In this document: positions 40,001 to 48,325 of the stretch, piece by piece
Layout of the letters: the number at the start of each line of letters is the position of its first letter
How positions within the stretch are numbered: the stretch's first letter is position 1
NCBI RefSeq assembly: GCF_014698795.1
Contig: NZ_JACJTR010000007.1
Coordinates: forward strand, 248,001 to 312,000
Origin: Nostoc sp. FACHB-892
Lineage (GTDB): Bacteria > Cyanobacteriota > Cyanobacteriia > Cyanobacteriales > Nostocaceae
Direction of reading: 5' to 3'
DNA length: 64,000 nucleotides
The notes under the pieces: model-generated
The model's database searches: none
Told to the model about the DNA's origin: nothing
Seen by the model: the letters and a program-made list of their open reading frames with translations, nothing else
Made by a program: the position numbers and the translations under genes

Positions 40001-40717
40001 AGGGGACAAGTGGAAATTTGCCTACAATCATTAGGTACTGATGCACTTCTCCAGATTAAAGATACAGGTATTGGTATCAGGGCCGACTTCTTGCCCTATC
40101 TCTTTGATCGCTTCCGTCAGGCAGACGCAAGTACAACCCGAACCTATGGGGGACTAGGGTTAGGGCTAGCAATTGTCCGGCATTTAGTAGAAATGCATGG
40201 TGGAAGCGTACAGGCGCACAGCCCAGGGGTAGGGCAAGGAGCAACTTTTTGCGTGCAGTTACCCTTGATGAGTAGCTCAAGTACCTCAGTAGGTGCAGAA
40301 TCAATGGCGATAAATGAGCATAGTCAAGTTTTACTTAATGGGTTGCAAGTATTAGTGGTTGATGACGAAGTTGATGGGCGCGACCTTGTTAGTTTTATCT
40401 TGCAGCAACATGGTGCTTTGGTGAGTGAGGCAGCATCAGTAGCTCAAGCATGGTCAGCTTTAGAGCAGAGAATCCCACATATACTGATTTCGGATCTGGG
40501 AATGCCAGAGGAGGATGGCTACAGTCTCATTCGTCAAATTAGAGCATTGCCAGTAGAAAAAGGGGGAAGAATGCCTGCGATCGCTTTAAGTGCTTATGCC
40601 AAGGAAGAAGACCGAAGACGGGCGCTGCTGACAGGCTTTCAAATGTATTTATCCAAGCCATTTGATCCAGATGAGTTAGTAGTCATGGTGGCAAGTTTGT
40701 CAGGTCGCTTTCAGTAG
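37043..40717 (+). CDS. hybrid histidine kinase with N-terminal ParD-like antitoxin (ribbon-helix-helix) domain
   Basis: 1224 residues from a GTG at 37043 with AGGAG nine bases upstream; the frame is open to an ATG at 36977. The order is: ParD-like ribbon-helix-helix (TLNVSLTPDFNEFITSLVNS, SASEVVRQALRLLQQQ, residues about 6-48); PAS-like (about 80-230); GAF-like (about 235-385); HisKA (SHEFRTPLTLM); HATPase (DTGTGIP); a Ser/Pro/Gly low-complexity linker; receiver (LLADDNADM, DIMMPEIDG); a second HisKA (SHEIRTPLNGM) and HATPase (GGLGLGL); and a final receiver (VVDDEVDG, ISDLGMPEEDG). No transmembrane segment is visible, so it should be cytosolic. No ParE-like toxin is adjacent. An antitoxin DNA-binding and dimer domain on a phosphorelay kinase is unusual. 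Confidence 0.9.
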   Translation: MDRQRTTLNVSLTPDFNEFITSLVNSGKYKSASEVVRQALRLLQQQVSSLNSKKQGNLQESATVKSTANDKPLNMFSGSGEMSERIRNFDWASTSVGSVEKWPQSLRATIRTLLGSRYPMILLWGQDLVQIYNDAYTSLIGAKHPLALGRSIQETQSESWDVIGPMIVEVMTTGVPNWVEDQMMVVNRADYNEEAHFSLSYSAVEDDEGAIKGMLCVCSEVTQQVLGERRLRLQRDLAARSGDTRSVDITCKDILSTIAEYPLDVPFALIYLSESDGKSVRLCGSVGANINESIAPLRVVLEEFTGIWPLTEVMVGHTALIEGLDRHITIVGGPWNEIVYEAIALPIPSSNVIAPLGVLIAGISPNRGLDESYKSFYELLAGQVSVSLRNAQAYEEERKKAQALAELDRTKTAFFNNVSHEFRTPLTLMLGPLEDVLNNQNGRLTSEEREQLQLVHRNSLRLLKLVNTLLDFSRIEANRIQAVYEPVDLAVFTTELASVFRSAIERAGLRLIVDCPPLPEAVYVDRDMWEKIVLNLLSNAFKFTFIGQISVILRWYTEYVELEVQDTGTGIPAAELPHLFERFYRVQGSQGRTYEGSGIGLSLVQDLIRLHGGSIRATSKVNQGSSFIVSLPTGTAHLPTERIASGHDLLNTASVRAAFVEEAWRWLPQAEGEQGSRGGGKQGRTYSSSSPLLPSPSTPLPSSARILLADDNADMRDYLKHLLQPYYEVEAVTDGVAALAAVRREIPDLVLSDIMMPEIDGLELLRELRSESSTCEVPIILLSARAGEESRVEGLEMGADDYLIKPFSARELLARVRTNLELSRLRKDALAQQAERIREQAARVEAEAANRLKDEFLQVLSHEIRTPLNGMLGWVKMLNQGKLDSSATAHALATIERNAKTQAKLVDDLLDVSRIIRGQLHLEKRPVSLITVITEAVETVRPQAEAKDIIIKSMLDQSASSVFGDASRLQQVVWNLLTNAIKFTPSRGQVEICLQSLGTDALLQIKDTGIGIRADFLPYLFDRFRQADASTTRTYGGLGLGLAIVRHLVEMHGGSVQAHSPGVGQGATFCVQLPLMSSSSTSVGAESMAINEHSQVLLNGLQVLVVDDEVDGRDLVSFILQQHGALVSEAASVAQAWSALEQRIPHILISDLGMPEEDGYSLIRQIRALPVEKGGRMPAIALSAYAKEEDRRRALLTGFQMYLSKPFDPDELVVMVASLSGRFQ
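39051..39145 (+). repeat. G-rich/C-rich inverted repeat forming an in-frame protein linker
   Basis: GGAGGGGGAGCAAGGGAGCA and similar, followed about 40 bases later by the complementary CTCTCCTCTGCTTCCTAGCC. It resembles a dispersed Nostoc intergenic repeat, yet here it is translated as the EGEQGSRGGGKQG...SSSSPLLPSPS linker between the first kinase core and the receiver. Confidence 0.6.
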
Positions 40718-40945
40718 ACTTAACCCCTAATATCATTTAGAGCGCAGTTCTTGCTGGGGGCTGGGGGAAAGAGGCTTTTGCGATTTTTGCACAGATACAG
40801 TAATCATAAATGATATCATGTTCGGCAAATCACTTATAATATGTCATTGCGTTCGCCCCTGTCGTTCCTGTTGGCGCAGCCTCTCCAAGAGTTGAGAAGC
40901 GATCGCAAAGGTTTGGGATTGCCGCGCTCCGCTCGCTTTTGACTA

Positions 40946-41264
40946 AGTAGGGCTTGCTGAAAAAAAAGAAAAGGTTACAGTCTCTAGATTCTCAGACCAA
41001 AGAAGTATATTCAGGTGCAAGACTTGAAGGTAAAATACCCCAAAATCCTTGCATCACAGTGGTTCGCTGCAACATAGTGTATCATTATTAACTATGTACC
41101 GATAAGAAGAATCAACTCCAACTCCAGCAGAAAGTTTTGAGCTTCCTATGAAGTGAAAGTTATCATCAGATAATCGTTGGGTAATTATGGCCGATTTAAT
41201 ACCCTGGACAGAATTTGAGTCAGATTTAGTACATAGGTACTGTATAAATATACTATCCTTGTAG
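40946..41264 (+). pseudogene. insertion-sequence remnant with decayed transposase start
   Basis: The left end AGTAGGGCTTGCTGAAAAAA at 40947 resembles a common cyanobacterial IS terminus. At 41094 an ATG opens MYR, TAA, EESTPTPAESFELPMK, TGA, then KLSSDNRWVIMADLIPWTEF and a TAG at 41262. The NRWVIMAxLIPWxEFE block is the N-terminal signature of a large IS1182/IS4-like transposase family. Three stop codons and loss of the rest make it dead. A further coding-like stretch (LKVQQLHQLDNPTAKQQVQI) follows to about 41360. Confidence 0.7.
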
Positions 41265-41379
41265 CTGAACATGAGGATGCATTTACTTAACTGAAAGTGC
41301 AACAGTTACACCAATTAGATAATCCAACAGCAAAACAGCAGGTGCAGATATCTGCCAGGTTTGGAACACCAAATTCCGA

Positions 41380-41456
41380 TTTCAGGATAGGAAACTTCGA
41401 GTTCCAAACACCAAACTTTGAGTTCCAAACATCAAAATTTTAGTTTTCAAAACAAA
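41380..41456. repeat. GTTCCAAACACCAAA-type repeats upstream of the FG-GAP gene
   Basis: Tandem units such as GAGTTCCAAACACCAAACTT, repeated about three times before the ATG. Related units (GGAACAACAAACTTTGAG, GGAACATCAAACTCCAAG) recur right after the gene at about 44428-44500, so the gene is bracketed by the same repeat family. Confidence 0.55.
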
Positions 41457-41467
41457 AGGACGAACTC

Positions 41468-44422
41468 ATGGCAAATTCAGTTTTCAGCTTATCTAACCTC
41501 AACGGCACGTCGGGCTTTGCGATCAACGGCATCAATCCAGATGACCGTTCAGGAAACTCTATTAGCAGTGCTGGAGACATCAACGGCGACGGTTTAGACG
41601 ACCTGATTATCGGGGCAGATGGTGCCGACCCCAAGGGCGACAATTCAGGGCAAACCTACGTGGTGTTTGGTAGTAAAGAAAGTTTTGCTGCTCAATTCTA
41701 CCTCTCCAGCCTCAACGGCACGTCGGGCTTTGCGATCAACGGCATCAATCCAAATGACTTCTCAGGCAACTCTATTAGCAGTGCCGGAGACATCAACGGC
41801 GACGGTTTAGACGACCTGATTATCGGGGCAAATGGTGGCTCTATCAACGGCATCACTTCAGGGCAAAGCTACGTGGTGTTTGGTAGTAAGGAAAGTTTTG
41901 CTGCCCAATTCAACCTTTCCAGCCTCAACGGCACGTCGGGTTTCACCATCAACGGCATCAATGAAGATGACTCCTTAGGCAACTCTGTTAGCAGTGCCGG
42001 AGACATCAACGGCGATGGTGTTGACGACCTGATTATCGGGGCACCCTTTGCCGACCCTAACGGCACCTCTTCAGGGCAAAGTTACGTGGTGTTTGGCAGC
42101 AAAGAAAGTTTTGGTGCCCAATTTGACCTCTCCACCCTCAACGGCACGTCGGGTTTCACCATCAACGGCATCAATGAAGATGACTCATTAGGTAACTCTG
42201 TTAGCAGTGCCGGAGACATCAACGGCGATGGTGTTGACGACCTGATTATCGGGGCACCCTTTGCCGGTCCCAACGGCGACAATTCAGGGCAAAGTTACGT
42301 GGTGTTTGGCAGCAAGGGAGGTTTCGGTGCCCAATTCGACCTTTCCAGCCTCAACGGCACTAACGGCTTCGTCATCAACGGCTTCAATCCAGATGACCAA
42401 TCAGGCAACTCTGTTAGCAGTGCCGGAGACATCAACGGCGACGGTATTGACGACCTGATTATTGGGGCACCCTTTGCCGATGCCAACGGCGATAATTCAG
42501 GGCAAAGCTACGTGGTGTTTGGCAGCAAGGAAAGTTTTGGTGCCCAATTCAACCTCTCCACCCTCAACGGCACTAACGGCTTCGTCATCAACGGCTTCAA
42601 TAAAGGTGACGGCTTCTTCAGCAGTTTTGTCAGCAGTGCTGGAGACATCAACGGCGACGGCATTGATGACCTGATTATCGCGGCACCCTTTGCCGACCCC
42701 AACGGCGACAATTCAGGGCAAAGCTACGTGGTGTTTGGCAGCAAAGAGGGTTTTGGTGCCCAACTCAACCTCTTCAACCTCAACGGCACAAATGGCTTTG
42801 CCATCAACGGTATCAATTCAGATGACCGTTCAGGCTACTCTCTTGGCAGTGCCGGAGATATCAATGGCGACGGTATTGACGACCTGATTATCGGGACACC
42901 CTTTGCCGACCCCAATGACATCAGCTCAGGGCAAACCTATGTGGTGTTTGGCAACCGCGCCCCCGTTATCGACCTCAACGGCAACTCACAGGGTATTGAT
43001 TTTAGCACAACCTTTAGCGGCACTCCCGTCTCGATCATCGATAACAACTTCACCTTGGGCGACAACGACACTACCCTAGCTGGTGCCACCATCACCATTA
43101 CCAATCTGTTGAATGGCGCAGCCGAAAGTCTCAATGCCACTACCATCGGCAACATCACCGCTACCTACAACCCCACCATAGGCACTCTCACCCTTAGTGG
43201 CACAGATACCATTGCCAATTATCGACAAGTCCTTAGCAGCGTTACCTACAACAGTACAGCTACCACTGTTAACACCACAATTGAGTTTGTCGTCGATGAT
43301 GGGCAAGATTTGAATAACACCAGTGCAGTGGCAACCACCACTTTGGGTTTTGTCCAGAAATTGATCACGGGCACAAGTAGTGCAGATATCCTCATTGGCA
43401 CACCCAACAACAACATCATCGAGGGCAAAGCTGGTAACGACAAGCTCACTGGTAATGGTGGTCGAGACAAATTCATCTTCTCAAGAGGCGATGGCATCGA
43501 CACCATAACCGACTTTGGCGGCGTAGGGAGCGTAGATATTGATTCAAATCCATCAACGGCGGTAATTGCTGAAGTTGATACCTTGGATTTTACTAGATTA
43601 GGATTGACTGCTAAAAATCTACAATTAGATCAAAATGGCAACAATCTAGAACTTACTTTTGAAAATACAAGCAATACCCAAATCATTCTAGAAAACTTCC
43701 TGTTGGAAAACTTGAATAATTTACCAGCATCTGATACCAACCCAGCTATTGGTAATATCCTGTTTGATAACCAGAGGGGCATCGTTGACAGTTTTGATGT
43801 CTTCGATGCCAACTCCACTCAAACTGACTTATTTAACCCAAACACCGTTACATTCCTGAATGACCTTAACAATAACATTACGGGTTTTAAGGACTCCGGC
43901 GATGTGATTAATGGTCAGGGAGGTGATGACATCATCTACGGCAATAGTGGCAATGATTTGCTGCGGGGTGGAACTGGTAATGATACCCTTATCGGTGGTG
44001 CTGGCGATGATACTTTGGTTGGCGGTGCTGGCAATGACGTACTAACAGGTGGTGAGGGTGTTGACAGATTCCTTTACAACACCAGTACTGCTTTTAACAG
44101 CACTGATGTTGGTCTAGATAGTATTAATGGATTCTATGGTGTATTTTTTGCAGTCACTTCACAAAGTGACAAAATTGTACTGGATAAGTCTACCTTTAAT
44201 ACAATTACTTCTGATCCGGGAATAGGTTTTAGTAACGAGAGTGATTTTGAAATTACTTCTTCTGCGGGGACTAGCACGGCAAAAATTGTCTACGATCCTG
44301 TGAGTGGGCAATTGTTCTACAACGAAAATGGCAGCACGGCTGGTTTCGGCAGCGGTGATCTATTTGTGACTCTAACTGGTGCGCCAATTCTCAAGGCATC
44401 TGATTTTATTATCCAAGCGTAG
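41468..44422 (+). CDS. FG-GAP (integrin alpha-like) beta-propeller protein with RTX C-terminus
   Basis: 984 residues. Residues about 5-495 are seven FG-GAP repeats of about 71 residues each, with the calcium loop DINGDG(L/I/V)DDLIIGA and the end SYVVFGSK, enough for a seven-bladed propeller as in integrin alpha subunits. A beta-sandwich of cadherin-like appearance follows (TLGDNDTTLAGATITITNLL), then two groups of RTX nonapeptides (GTSSADILIGTPNNNIIEGK; GGTGNDTLIGGAGDD). There is no signal peptide, and RTX tails fit type I secretion. It is probably a secreted calcium-dependent adhesin. AAGGA lies just before the ATG. Confidence 0.92.
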   Translation: MANSVFSLSNLNGTSGFAINGINPDDRSGNSISSAGDINGDGLDDLIIGADGADPKGDNSGQTYVVFGSKESFAAQFYLSSLNGTSGFAINGINPNDFSGNSISSAGDINGDGLDDLIIGANGGSINGITSGQSYVVFGSKESFAAQFNLSSLNGTSGFTINGINEDDSLGNSVSSAGDINGDGVDDLIIGAPFADPNGTSSGQSYVVFGSKESFGAQFDLSTLNGTSGFTINGINEDDSLGNSVSSAGDINGDGVDDLIIGAPFAGPNGDNSGQSYVVFGSKGGFGAQFDLSSLNGTNGFVINGFNPDDQSGNSVSSAGDINGDGIDDLIIGAPFADANGDNSGQSYVVFGSKESFGAQFNLSTLNGTNGFVINGFNKGDGFFSSFVSSAGDINGDGIDDLIIAAPFADPNGDNSGQSYVVFGSKEGFGAQLNLFNLNGTNGFAINGINSDDRSGYSLGSAGDINGDGIDDLIIGTPFADPNDISSGQTYVVFGNRAPVIDLNGNSQGIDFSTTFSGTPVSIIDNNFTLGDNDTTLAGATITITNLLNGAAESLNATTIGNITATYNPTIGTLTLSGTDTIANYRQVLSSVTYNSTATTVNTTIEFVVDDGQDLNNTSAVATTTLGFVQKLITGTSSADILIGTPNNNIIEGKAGNDKLTGNGGRDKFIFSRGDGIDTITDFGGVGSVDIDSNPSTAVIAEVDTLDFTRLGLTAKNLQLDQNGNNLELTFENTSNTQIILENFLLENLNNLPASDTNPAIGNILFDNQRGIVDSFDVFDANSTQTDLFNPNTVTFLNDLNNNITGFKDSGDVINGQGGDDIIYGNSGNDLLRGGTGNDTLIGGAGDDTLVGGAGNDVLTGGEGVDRFLYNTSTAFNSTDVGLDSINGFYGVFFAVTSQSDKIVLDKSTFNTITSDPGIGFSNESDFEITSSAGTSTAKIVYDPVSGQLFYNENGSTAGFGSGDLFVTLTGAPILKASDFIIQA
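41484..42953 (+). repeat. seven tandem 213-bp coding repeats
   Basis: Successive units begin near 41487, 41701, 41914, 42127, 42340, 42553 and 42772. The step is about 213 bp except for a 6-bp insertion in unit six (GDGFFSSFV). Units 3 and 4 are nearly identical at DNA level, pointing to recent duplication or gene conversion. Confidence 0.85.
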
Positions 44423-44543
44423 TTTGCTTGGAACAACAAACTTTGAGTTTTAAACAGTAAAGTCTGACTTCGGAACATCAAACTCCAAGCTTGAAACACT
44501 AAAGTTTAATACCATTTCACGCAAACCCTGATATTCAGTAGGA

Positions 44544-44624
44544 AGTAGGGTGTGTTATGCCGTAGGCGAGAGCACCTTGAATGGTTGATGGTGCGTTGCG
44601 CTATGCGACAACGCACCCTACTAC
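44544..44624. repeat. inverted-repeat element (GTAGGGTGTGTT...AACGCACCCTAC)
   Basis: The ends AGTAGGGTGTGTTATGCC and CGACAACGCACCCTACTAC-like are complementary. It is a common dispersed Nostoc element of about 80 bp. Confidence 0.6.
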
Positions 44625-44779
44625 ATTTAAATTTCTTAACTTAACCAAAATTCAATACAGTTGAGTTAAGCATTTCTTTCTTCTCTTTGCGTCTTATGCG
44701 TCCTTCTCTAACAAGACGCTGCGCGTTGGCGGAAGCCTCTCGTAGAGATGACAGCTCGTTAAAAAAAATTGACTGTTGC

Positions 44780-45305
44780 TGTACGGTTAACGATTTATTC
44801 ATTCTAAGTAAATACCGTCACATAATACTATTAACCTCAATTTTCGTGCTTGACGCAAAAAACGAATAATCTTGAAATTGGCATTACAAATTTTAGAGGT
44901 CGGCATCAGCCAACGTATTACAGACGGCATCCGCGATTTTAAGCTTCTTCTTTTAGGTTTTGTGGTAAATAATCGATTATCTTTGTAAGTAAACTTGCTT
45001 TAATTTGTAGGTTCTAGCTTTGCAAAGCATAAGCTAGTCCTTGTTCAGGAAGCCATATATGTTTTTGGAGCAGTGCAGCCAGTAAACCCTGGGGTAAATT
45101 AGGGTCTGCCATAAAGCTATGCATTTGACTTTTGCACGAATACAGTAATTCTAGCGAACTGCAAACATAAACACTTCAAACCGCAAATGTCGCTTAATAC
45201 GATATTTTTCGTCGTTAACACATTATTTGTCGGCATCAATACGTTGTATTGTACGGCATTGTAAACATTCAGAAGATACCGCTTAACGGTTAAAATTGGC
45301 GGCAT
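44780..45305. repeat. phased CGGCAT repeats, possible Tn7-like transposon end remnants
   Basis: CGGCAT occurs at 44901, 44925, 45231, 45254 and 45300: steps of 24, 23 and 46 (2 x 23) bp within clusters. Units include GTTAACACATTATTTGTCGG followed by CAT, and CAATACGTTGTATTGTACGG followed by CAT. The left side begins TGTACGGTTAACGATTTATT at 44780. Arrays of about 22-bp sites beginning TGTAC are how TnsB-bound ends of Tn7-like and CRISPR-associated transposons look. No tns gene is present. Confidence 0.4.
45014..45124 (-). CDS. short frame inside the phased-repeat region
   Basis: 36 codons, MHSFMADPNLPQGLLAALLQ then KHIWLPEQGLAYALQS. Protein-like composition with no recognised family; it could be the remaining piece of a lost gene between the two repeat clusters. 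Confidence 0.25.
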   Translation of the reverse strand: MHSFMADPNLPQGLLAALLQKHIWLPEQGLAYALQS

Positions 45306-45343
45306 CGTCCATACCAGAGCCGTTATCAAGCAAGTGCAGTTCG

Positions 45344-46333
45344 TTAATACAATCCTTCTGGTGGGGAAATATCAGATCCGACAGCCACACTAGTGTTAGT
45401 AGATTTAATCCCTGGTTTAACAGAAGGGGATTGTTGTTTTAACGATTGTAAAACAGAAGAAGAGTTATCTTGCTCAATTGATGTATTGGTATTTGCTTGT
45501 TGCTGGGACATGAAAGCTAATCCTCCCATTGCACCAGCAAGAAGAGCTGTATAACCTACATATAAATGCGTCGGACGAATTTCCAATCCTATTCCTTTTT
45601 TAGATTGATCCAAAAAAGGCCTCCTTACTGGTATAGCTGCTAGGAATGGCAAAGAGGCAGCTAAAGCAACACCATTAAGTCCTAAAGCATCTCCATAACG
45701 TCGGATAAATCCACGTACAAAAATATCATCTGATAATTCTTTCCAGTTGCCGTTTTCTAATGCCTCTATCAGCTCCGTTCGGATATGAGTGGAAAGCTGA
45801 ATGTGATCCAAAGAAAGCCCTTTAGATTGACGGGTTTTTTGGAGTTGTTGCCCGATTTGACGTAGGCACACCATGCGTTGTTGGACTGCAAGTTCAGCTT
45901 GTTCAACAAGTTCTGCTTGAGAAATTCTCTGATGATTGAGCAATTGTAGTGGTTTTTTCCACAGTGAATTTTCTGCTGTACTTTTAGAAGGTTCTTCCCG
46001 GAAAGTGCAATGCTCCTGCTGTATCTCTGGTGAAGAATTGACTGTTTCTGTAGCTTGCTTGGTATCTGTAGCCGTTTCAACTTTTTGAGATTGTTGGGCA
46101 AATTGTCGAAATGCTAACCCGATCGCTTCTCTACCTACGGCTTTTAATAAATCTTGAGCCTGATCTGTTTTTTCCCCTATTAACTTCTGCACAATCGCTA
46201 AAGCACGTCGATAAACTCGGCTACGATGCAGTTGTACTTCTATTTCTCCTAAAAGCGATCGCAACTCATCTTGAGAAATTTCAATATTCGGATTGTCCAG
46301 AATTTGCAAAAAGTATACAGGAGTAGTAACCAT
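45344..46333 (-). CDS. RodZ-like helix-turn-helix membrane protein
   Basis: 329 residues. A helical N-terminal region specific to cyanobacteria (EISQDELRSLLGEIEVQLHR) is followed by the RodZ-type helix-turn-helix at about residues 160-225 (IGQQLQKTRQSKGLSLDHIQ, ALENGNWKELSDDIFVRGFI, RRYGDALGL). One membrane helix follows (LYVGYTALLAGAMGGLAFM), then a Ser/Asn-rich outer tail. RodZ proteins link the cytoskeleton to cell-wall synthesis and may bind DNA or RNA. No wall gene is adjacent. A 335-bp empty AT-rich gap lies upstream. Confidence 0.8.
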   Translation of the reverse strand: MVTTPVYFLQILDNPNIEISQDELRSLLGEIEVQLHRSRVYRRALAIVQKLIGEKTDQAQDLLKAVGREAIGLAFRQFAQQSQKVETATDTKQATETVNSSPEIQQEHCTFREEPSKSTAENSLWKKPLQLLNHQRISQAELVEQAELAVQQRMVCLRQIGQQLQKTRQSKGLSLDHIQLSTHIRTELIEALENGNWKELSDDIFVRGFIRRYGDALGLNGVALAASLPFLAAIPVRRPFLDQSKKGIGLEIRPTHLYVGYTALLAGAMGGLAFMSQQQANTNTSIEQDNSSSVLQSLKQQSPSVKPGIKSTNTSVAVGSDISPPEGLY

Positions 46334-46683
46334 TGTGAAAGCCTTTTATATGAACTCAATCAAAGGAAGTTACAATCATATCTTCACTATTTTTCCTAAC
46401 TTCATCTTTGTTTTCCGGATGTTAATTGTATAATTTAACTTTTTTAATTGATTATCAACACTGAACCAAGGCAGTAATTACCGTAGTGATAATTGCTAAA
46501 ATAATACTAGTGTCTGATTGAGGAAAACTTAGGATGCGTACCAAGGGTAAATTGTAGAAGTGCTTCAACGCCGTATAGTATTGCTAGTTCTTTATTTGCA
46601 ATTAGCTTGGCAGGAGTGATAGTCAATTGCAACTATTTAATCCACTAGAATAGTTGTAGAAAATTAGTTTGGAGTCAATAGTA

Positions 46684-46960
46684 ATGTTTCCTAATTTTCT
46701 ACCATCACAAGTTAATCAACTAACAAACTCAAAAGTGATCGCTTTTGTCCAAAGTATTCAGAGAATTGCCCTTACAACCTCCCTGAGCCAACACCCAATC
46801 CTCACAACTTACATTCACAAAGGTAGTAAAGGCATACCAATTCTTCTGCTACAAGGCTTCGATAGTTCCATGCTAGAGTTCCGCCTTCTGTTGCCATTAC
46901 TTGGTACTCAAAATGAAACATAGGCAGTAGATTTGTTAGGTTTTGGCTTTACACAAATTT
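46684..46960 (+). pseudogene. alpha/beta hydrolase N-terminal fragment with premature TAG
   Basis: MFPNFLPSQVNQLTNSKVIA, then ILLLQGFDSSMLEFRLLLPL is the first third of an alpha/beta hydrolase (oxyanion strand LLLQGFDSS). After GTQNET a TAG at 46921-46923 stands where family members have Trp (TGG), followed in frame by AVDLLGFGFTQ. Beyond about 46960 the sequence turns into unrelated repeat DNA, so the catalytic serine part is lost. Confidence 0.8.
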
Positions 46961-47098
46961 TTAGGTCAGATGAGCGACGGAATTCCCTCAGTTCGCGTAG
47001 AGCGCGGCACTTTTGCACCAGCCGAAATGAGCGCGAAAAAACACAAATTAACTCACAACAGATGCGGGAATTTTTACGTCCAAGTAGGGTTACTGAAA

Positions 47099-48325
47099 TC
47101 ACTTACCAGATGGGGGTTTTTGCCCTACATAGGATATACGATAAATTACGCCATTAGTATCGTCAGTAAATAACAGAGAACCATCTAGTGCTGTAGCTAA
47201 ACCGACTGGTCTACCAAACTGTGTTTTTCCGTCTGCTCTTAAGAAACCTGTAACAAAATCTTCAAACTGCACGGGTTTGCCATTCTCAAAACGCAAACGC
47301 ACAACTTTATACCCAACGGGTGGATTGCGGTTCCAAGAACCACGCATGGTGATGAAAGCAGAATTACGATACTGAACGGGAAATTGGGAAGCAGTATAAA
47401 AAACTAAGTCCAAAGGGGCACTATGAGCTGTATAAGTACTTACAGGTTCTTCGGTTTTTTTGCAATATTCTTCCTTGGTTGTGCCTGTTGGGTTGGCTTG
47501 CAGGTAGACATCAGGGCGGCGAGCGCCCCAACAGAATGGCCAACCATAATTTGCACCCTGTTTAATTAAGTTTAGTTCTTCTGGTGGTGTAGTGTTACCT
47601 CGCCAGTCTGAACCGTGATCCATTCCCCAAAGTTCCTTAGTTTGGGGATGCCAAGCAAAACCGATAGTATTTCGTAATCCTTTGGCGTAGATAGTCCGCT
47701 TGCTACCATCAGGTTGAACTTGCAATAGGGTGGCGTGTTCGTCATTTGGCTCGTCACAAGCGTTACAAGTGCTACCTATAGAAAGATAAAGCAATCCATC
47801 AGGGCCAAAGCCAATAGTGCGATTCGGATGTTGTCCAGCATCAGGTAGATTTCTAATTAAGGTCTGGATGTTACCTTCCCTACCATTGGATAATAAATTG
47901 GTAGCATATAAATGTGTATCAGTAACAAAATACAGGCGATTTTGGTTGATGGTGATGTCGTTAACAAATTTTAGCCCTGATGCAACAGTACGTTTTTGGT
48001 TAGCGCGTCCATCTTTGTTTGTGTCTGTTAAAGCTATAACATCACCTTGCTCACGCCGAGTTACGTAGACTGTACCATTAGGAGCAACTGCTAAGTTGCG
48101 GGGATTACCTAAATCTTGAGCAAATATGCTAATTTCAAACCCAGGAGGTAGCTGTAACTTATTCAGTAGAGATTCATTGAATTTTAACCTTTCTGGAGTC
48201 GCTAAGTAACCTTCTACACGCTCGATTCTTAATGGCTGGGGTTGCTGAGAGCTTGCAGGAACAGCAAGTCCCAATGCTAAAGCACATCCCATCAAAAGAG
48301 ATTTTGGTTTCGTGATTAATTTCAT
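47099..48325 (-). CDS. PQQ-dependent sugar (sorbosone/glucose) dehydrogenase-like protein
   Basis: 408 residues with a signal peptide (KPKSLLMGCALALGLAVPAS). The remainder is a six-bladed propeller of the soluble glucose/sorbosone dehydrogenase family: LGNPRNLAVAPNGTVYVTRR, HPNRTIGFGPDGLLYLSIGS, WGMDHGSDWRGNTTPPEELN, GANYGWPFCWG and MRGSWNRNPPVGYKV. The family oxidises sugars in the periplasm using PQQ or a related cofactor; some members have no known substrate. Four cysteines in the middle could form disulfides. The gene faces the hydrolase remnant and has a 760-bp empty upstream region. Confidence 0.88.
   Translation of the reverse strand: MKLITKPKSLLMGCALALGLAVPASSQQPQPLRIERVEGYLATPERLKFNESLLNKLQLPPGFEISIFAQDLGNPRNLAVAPNGTVYVTRREQGDVIALTDTNKDGRANQKRTVASGLKFVNDITINQNRLYFVTDTHLYATNLLSNGREGNIQTLIRNLPDAGQHPNRTIGFGPDGLLYLSIGSTCNACDEPNDEHATLLQVQPDGSKRTIYAKGLRNTIGFAWHPQTKELWGMDHGSDWRGNTTPPEELNLIKQGANYGWPFCWGARRPDVYLQANPTGTTKEEYCKKTEEPVSTYTAHSAPLDLVFYTASQFPVQYRNSAFITMRGSWNRNPPVGYKVVRLRFENGKPVQFEDFVTGFLRADGKTQFGRPVGLATALDGSLLFTDDTNGVIYRISYVGQKPPSGK

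Noticed and set aside
41054-41302. 82-codon minus-strand frame
   Set aside because: Antisense to the transposase remnant, whose plus-strand signature is clear.
44687-44869. 60-codon plus-strand frame
   Set aside because: It is made of a dispersed GACGCTGCGCGTTGGCGGAA-type repeat and has no gene-like features.
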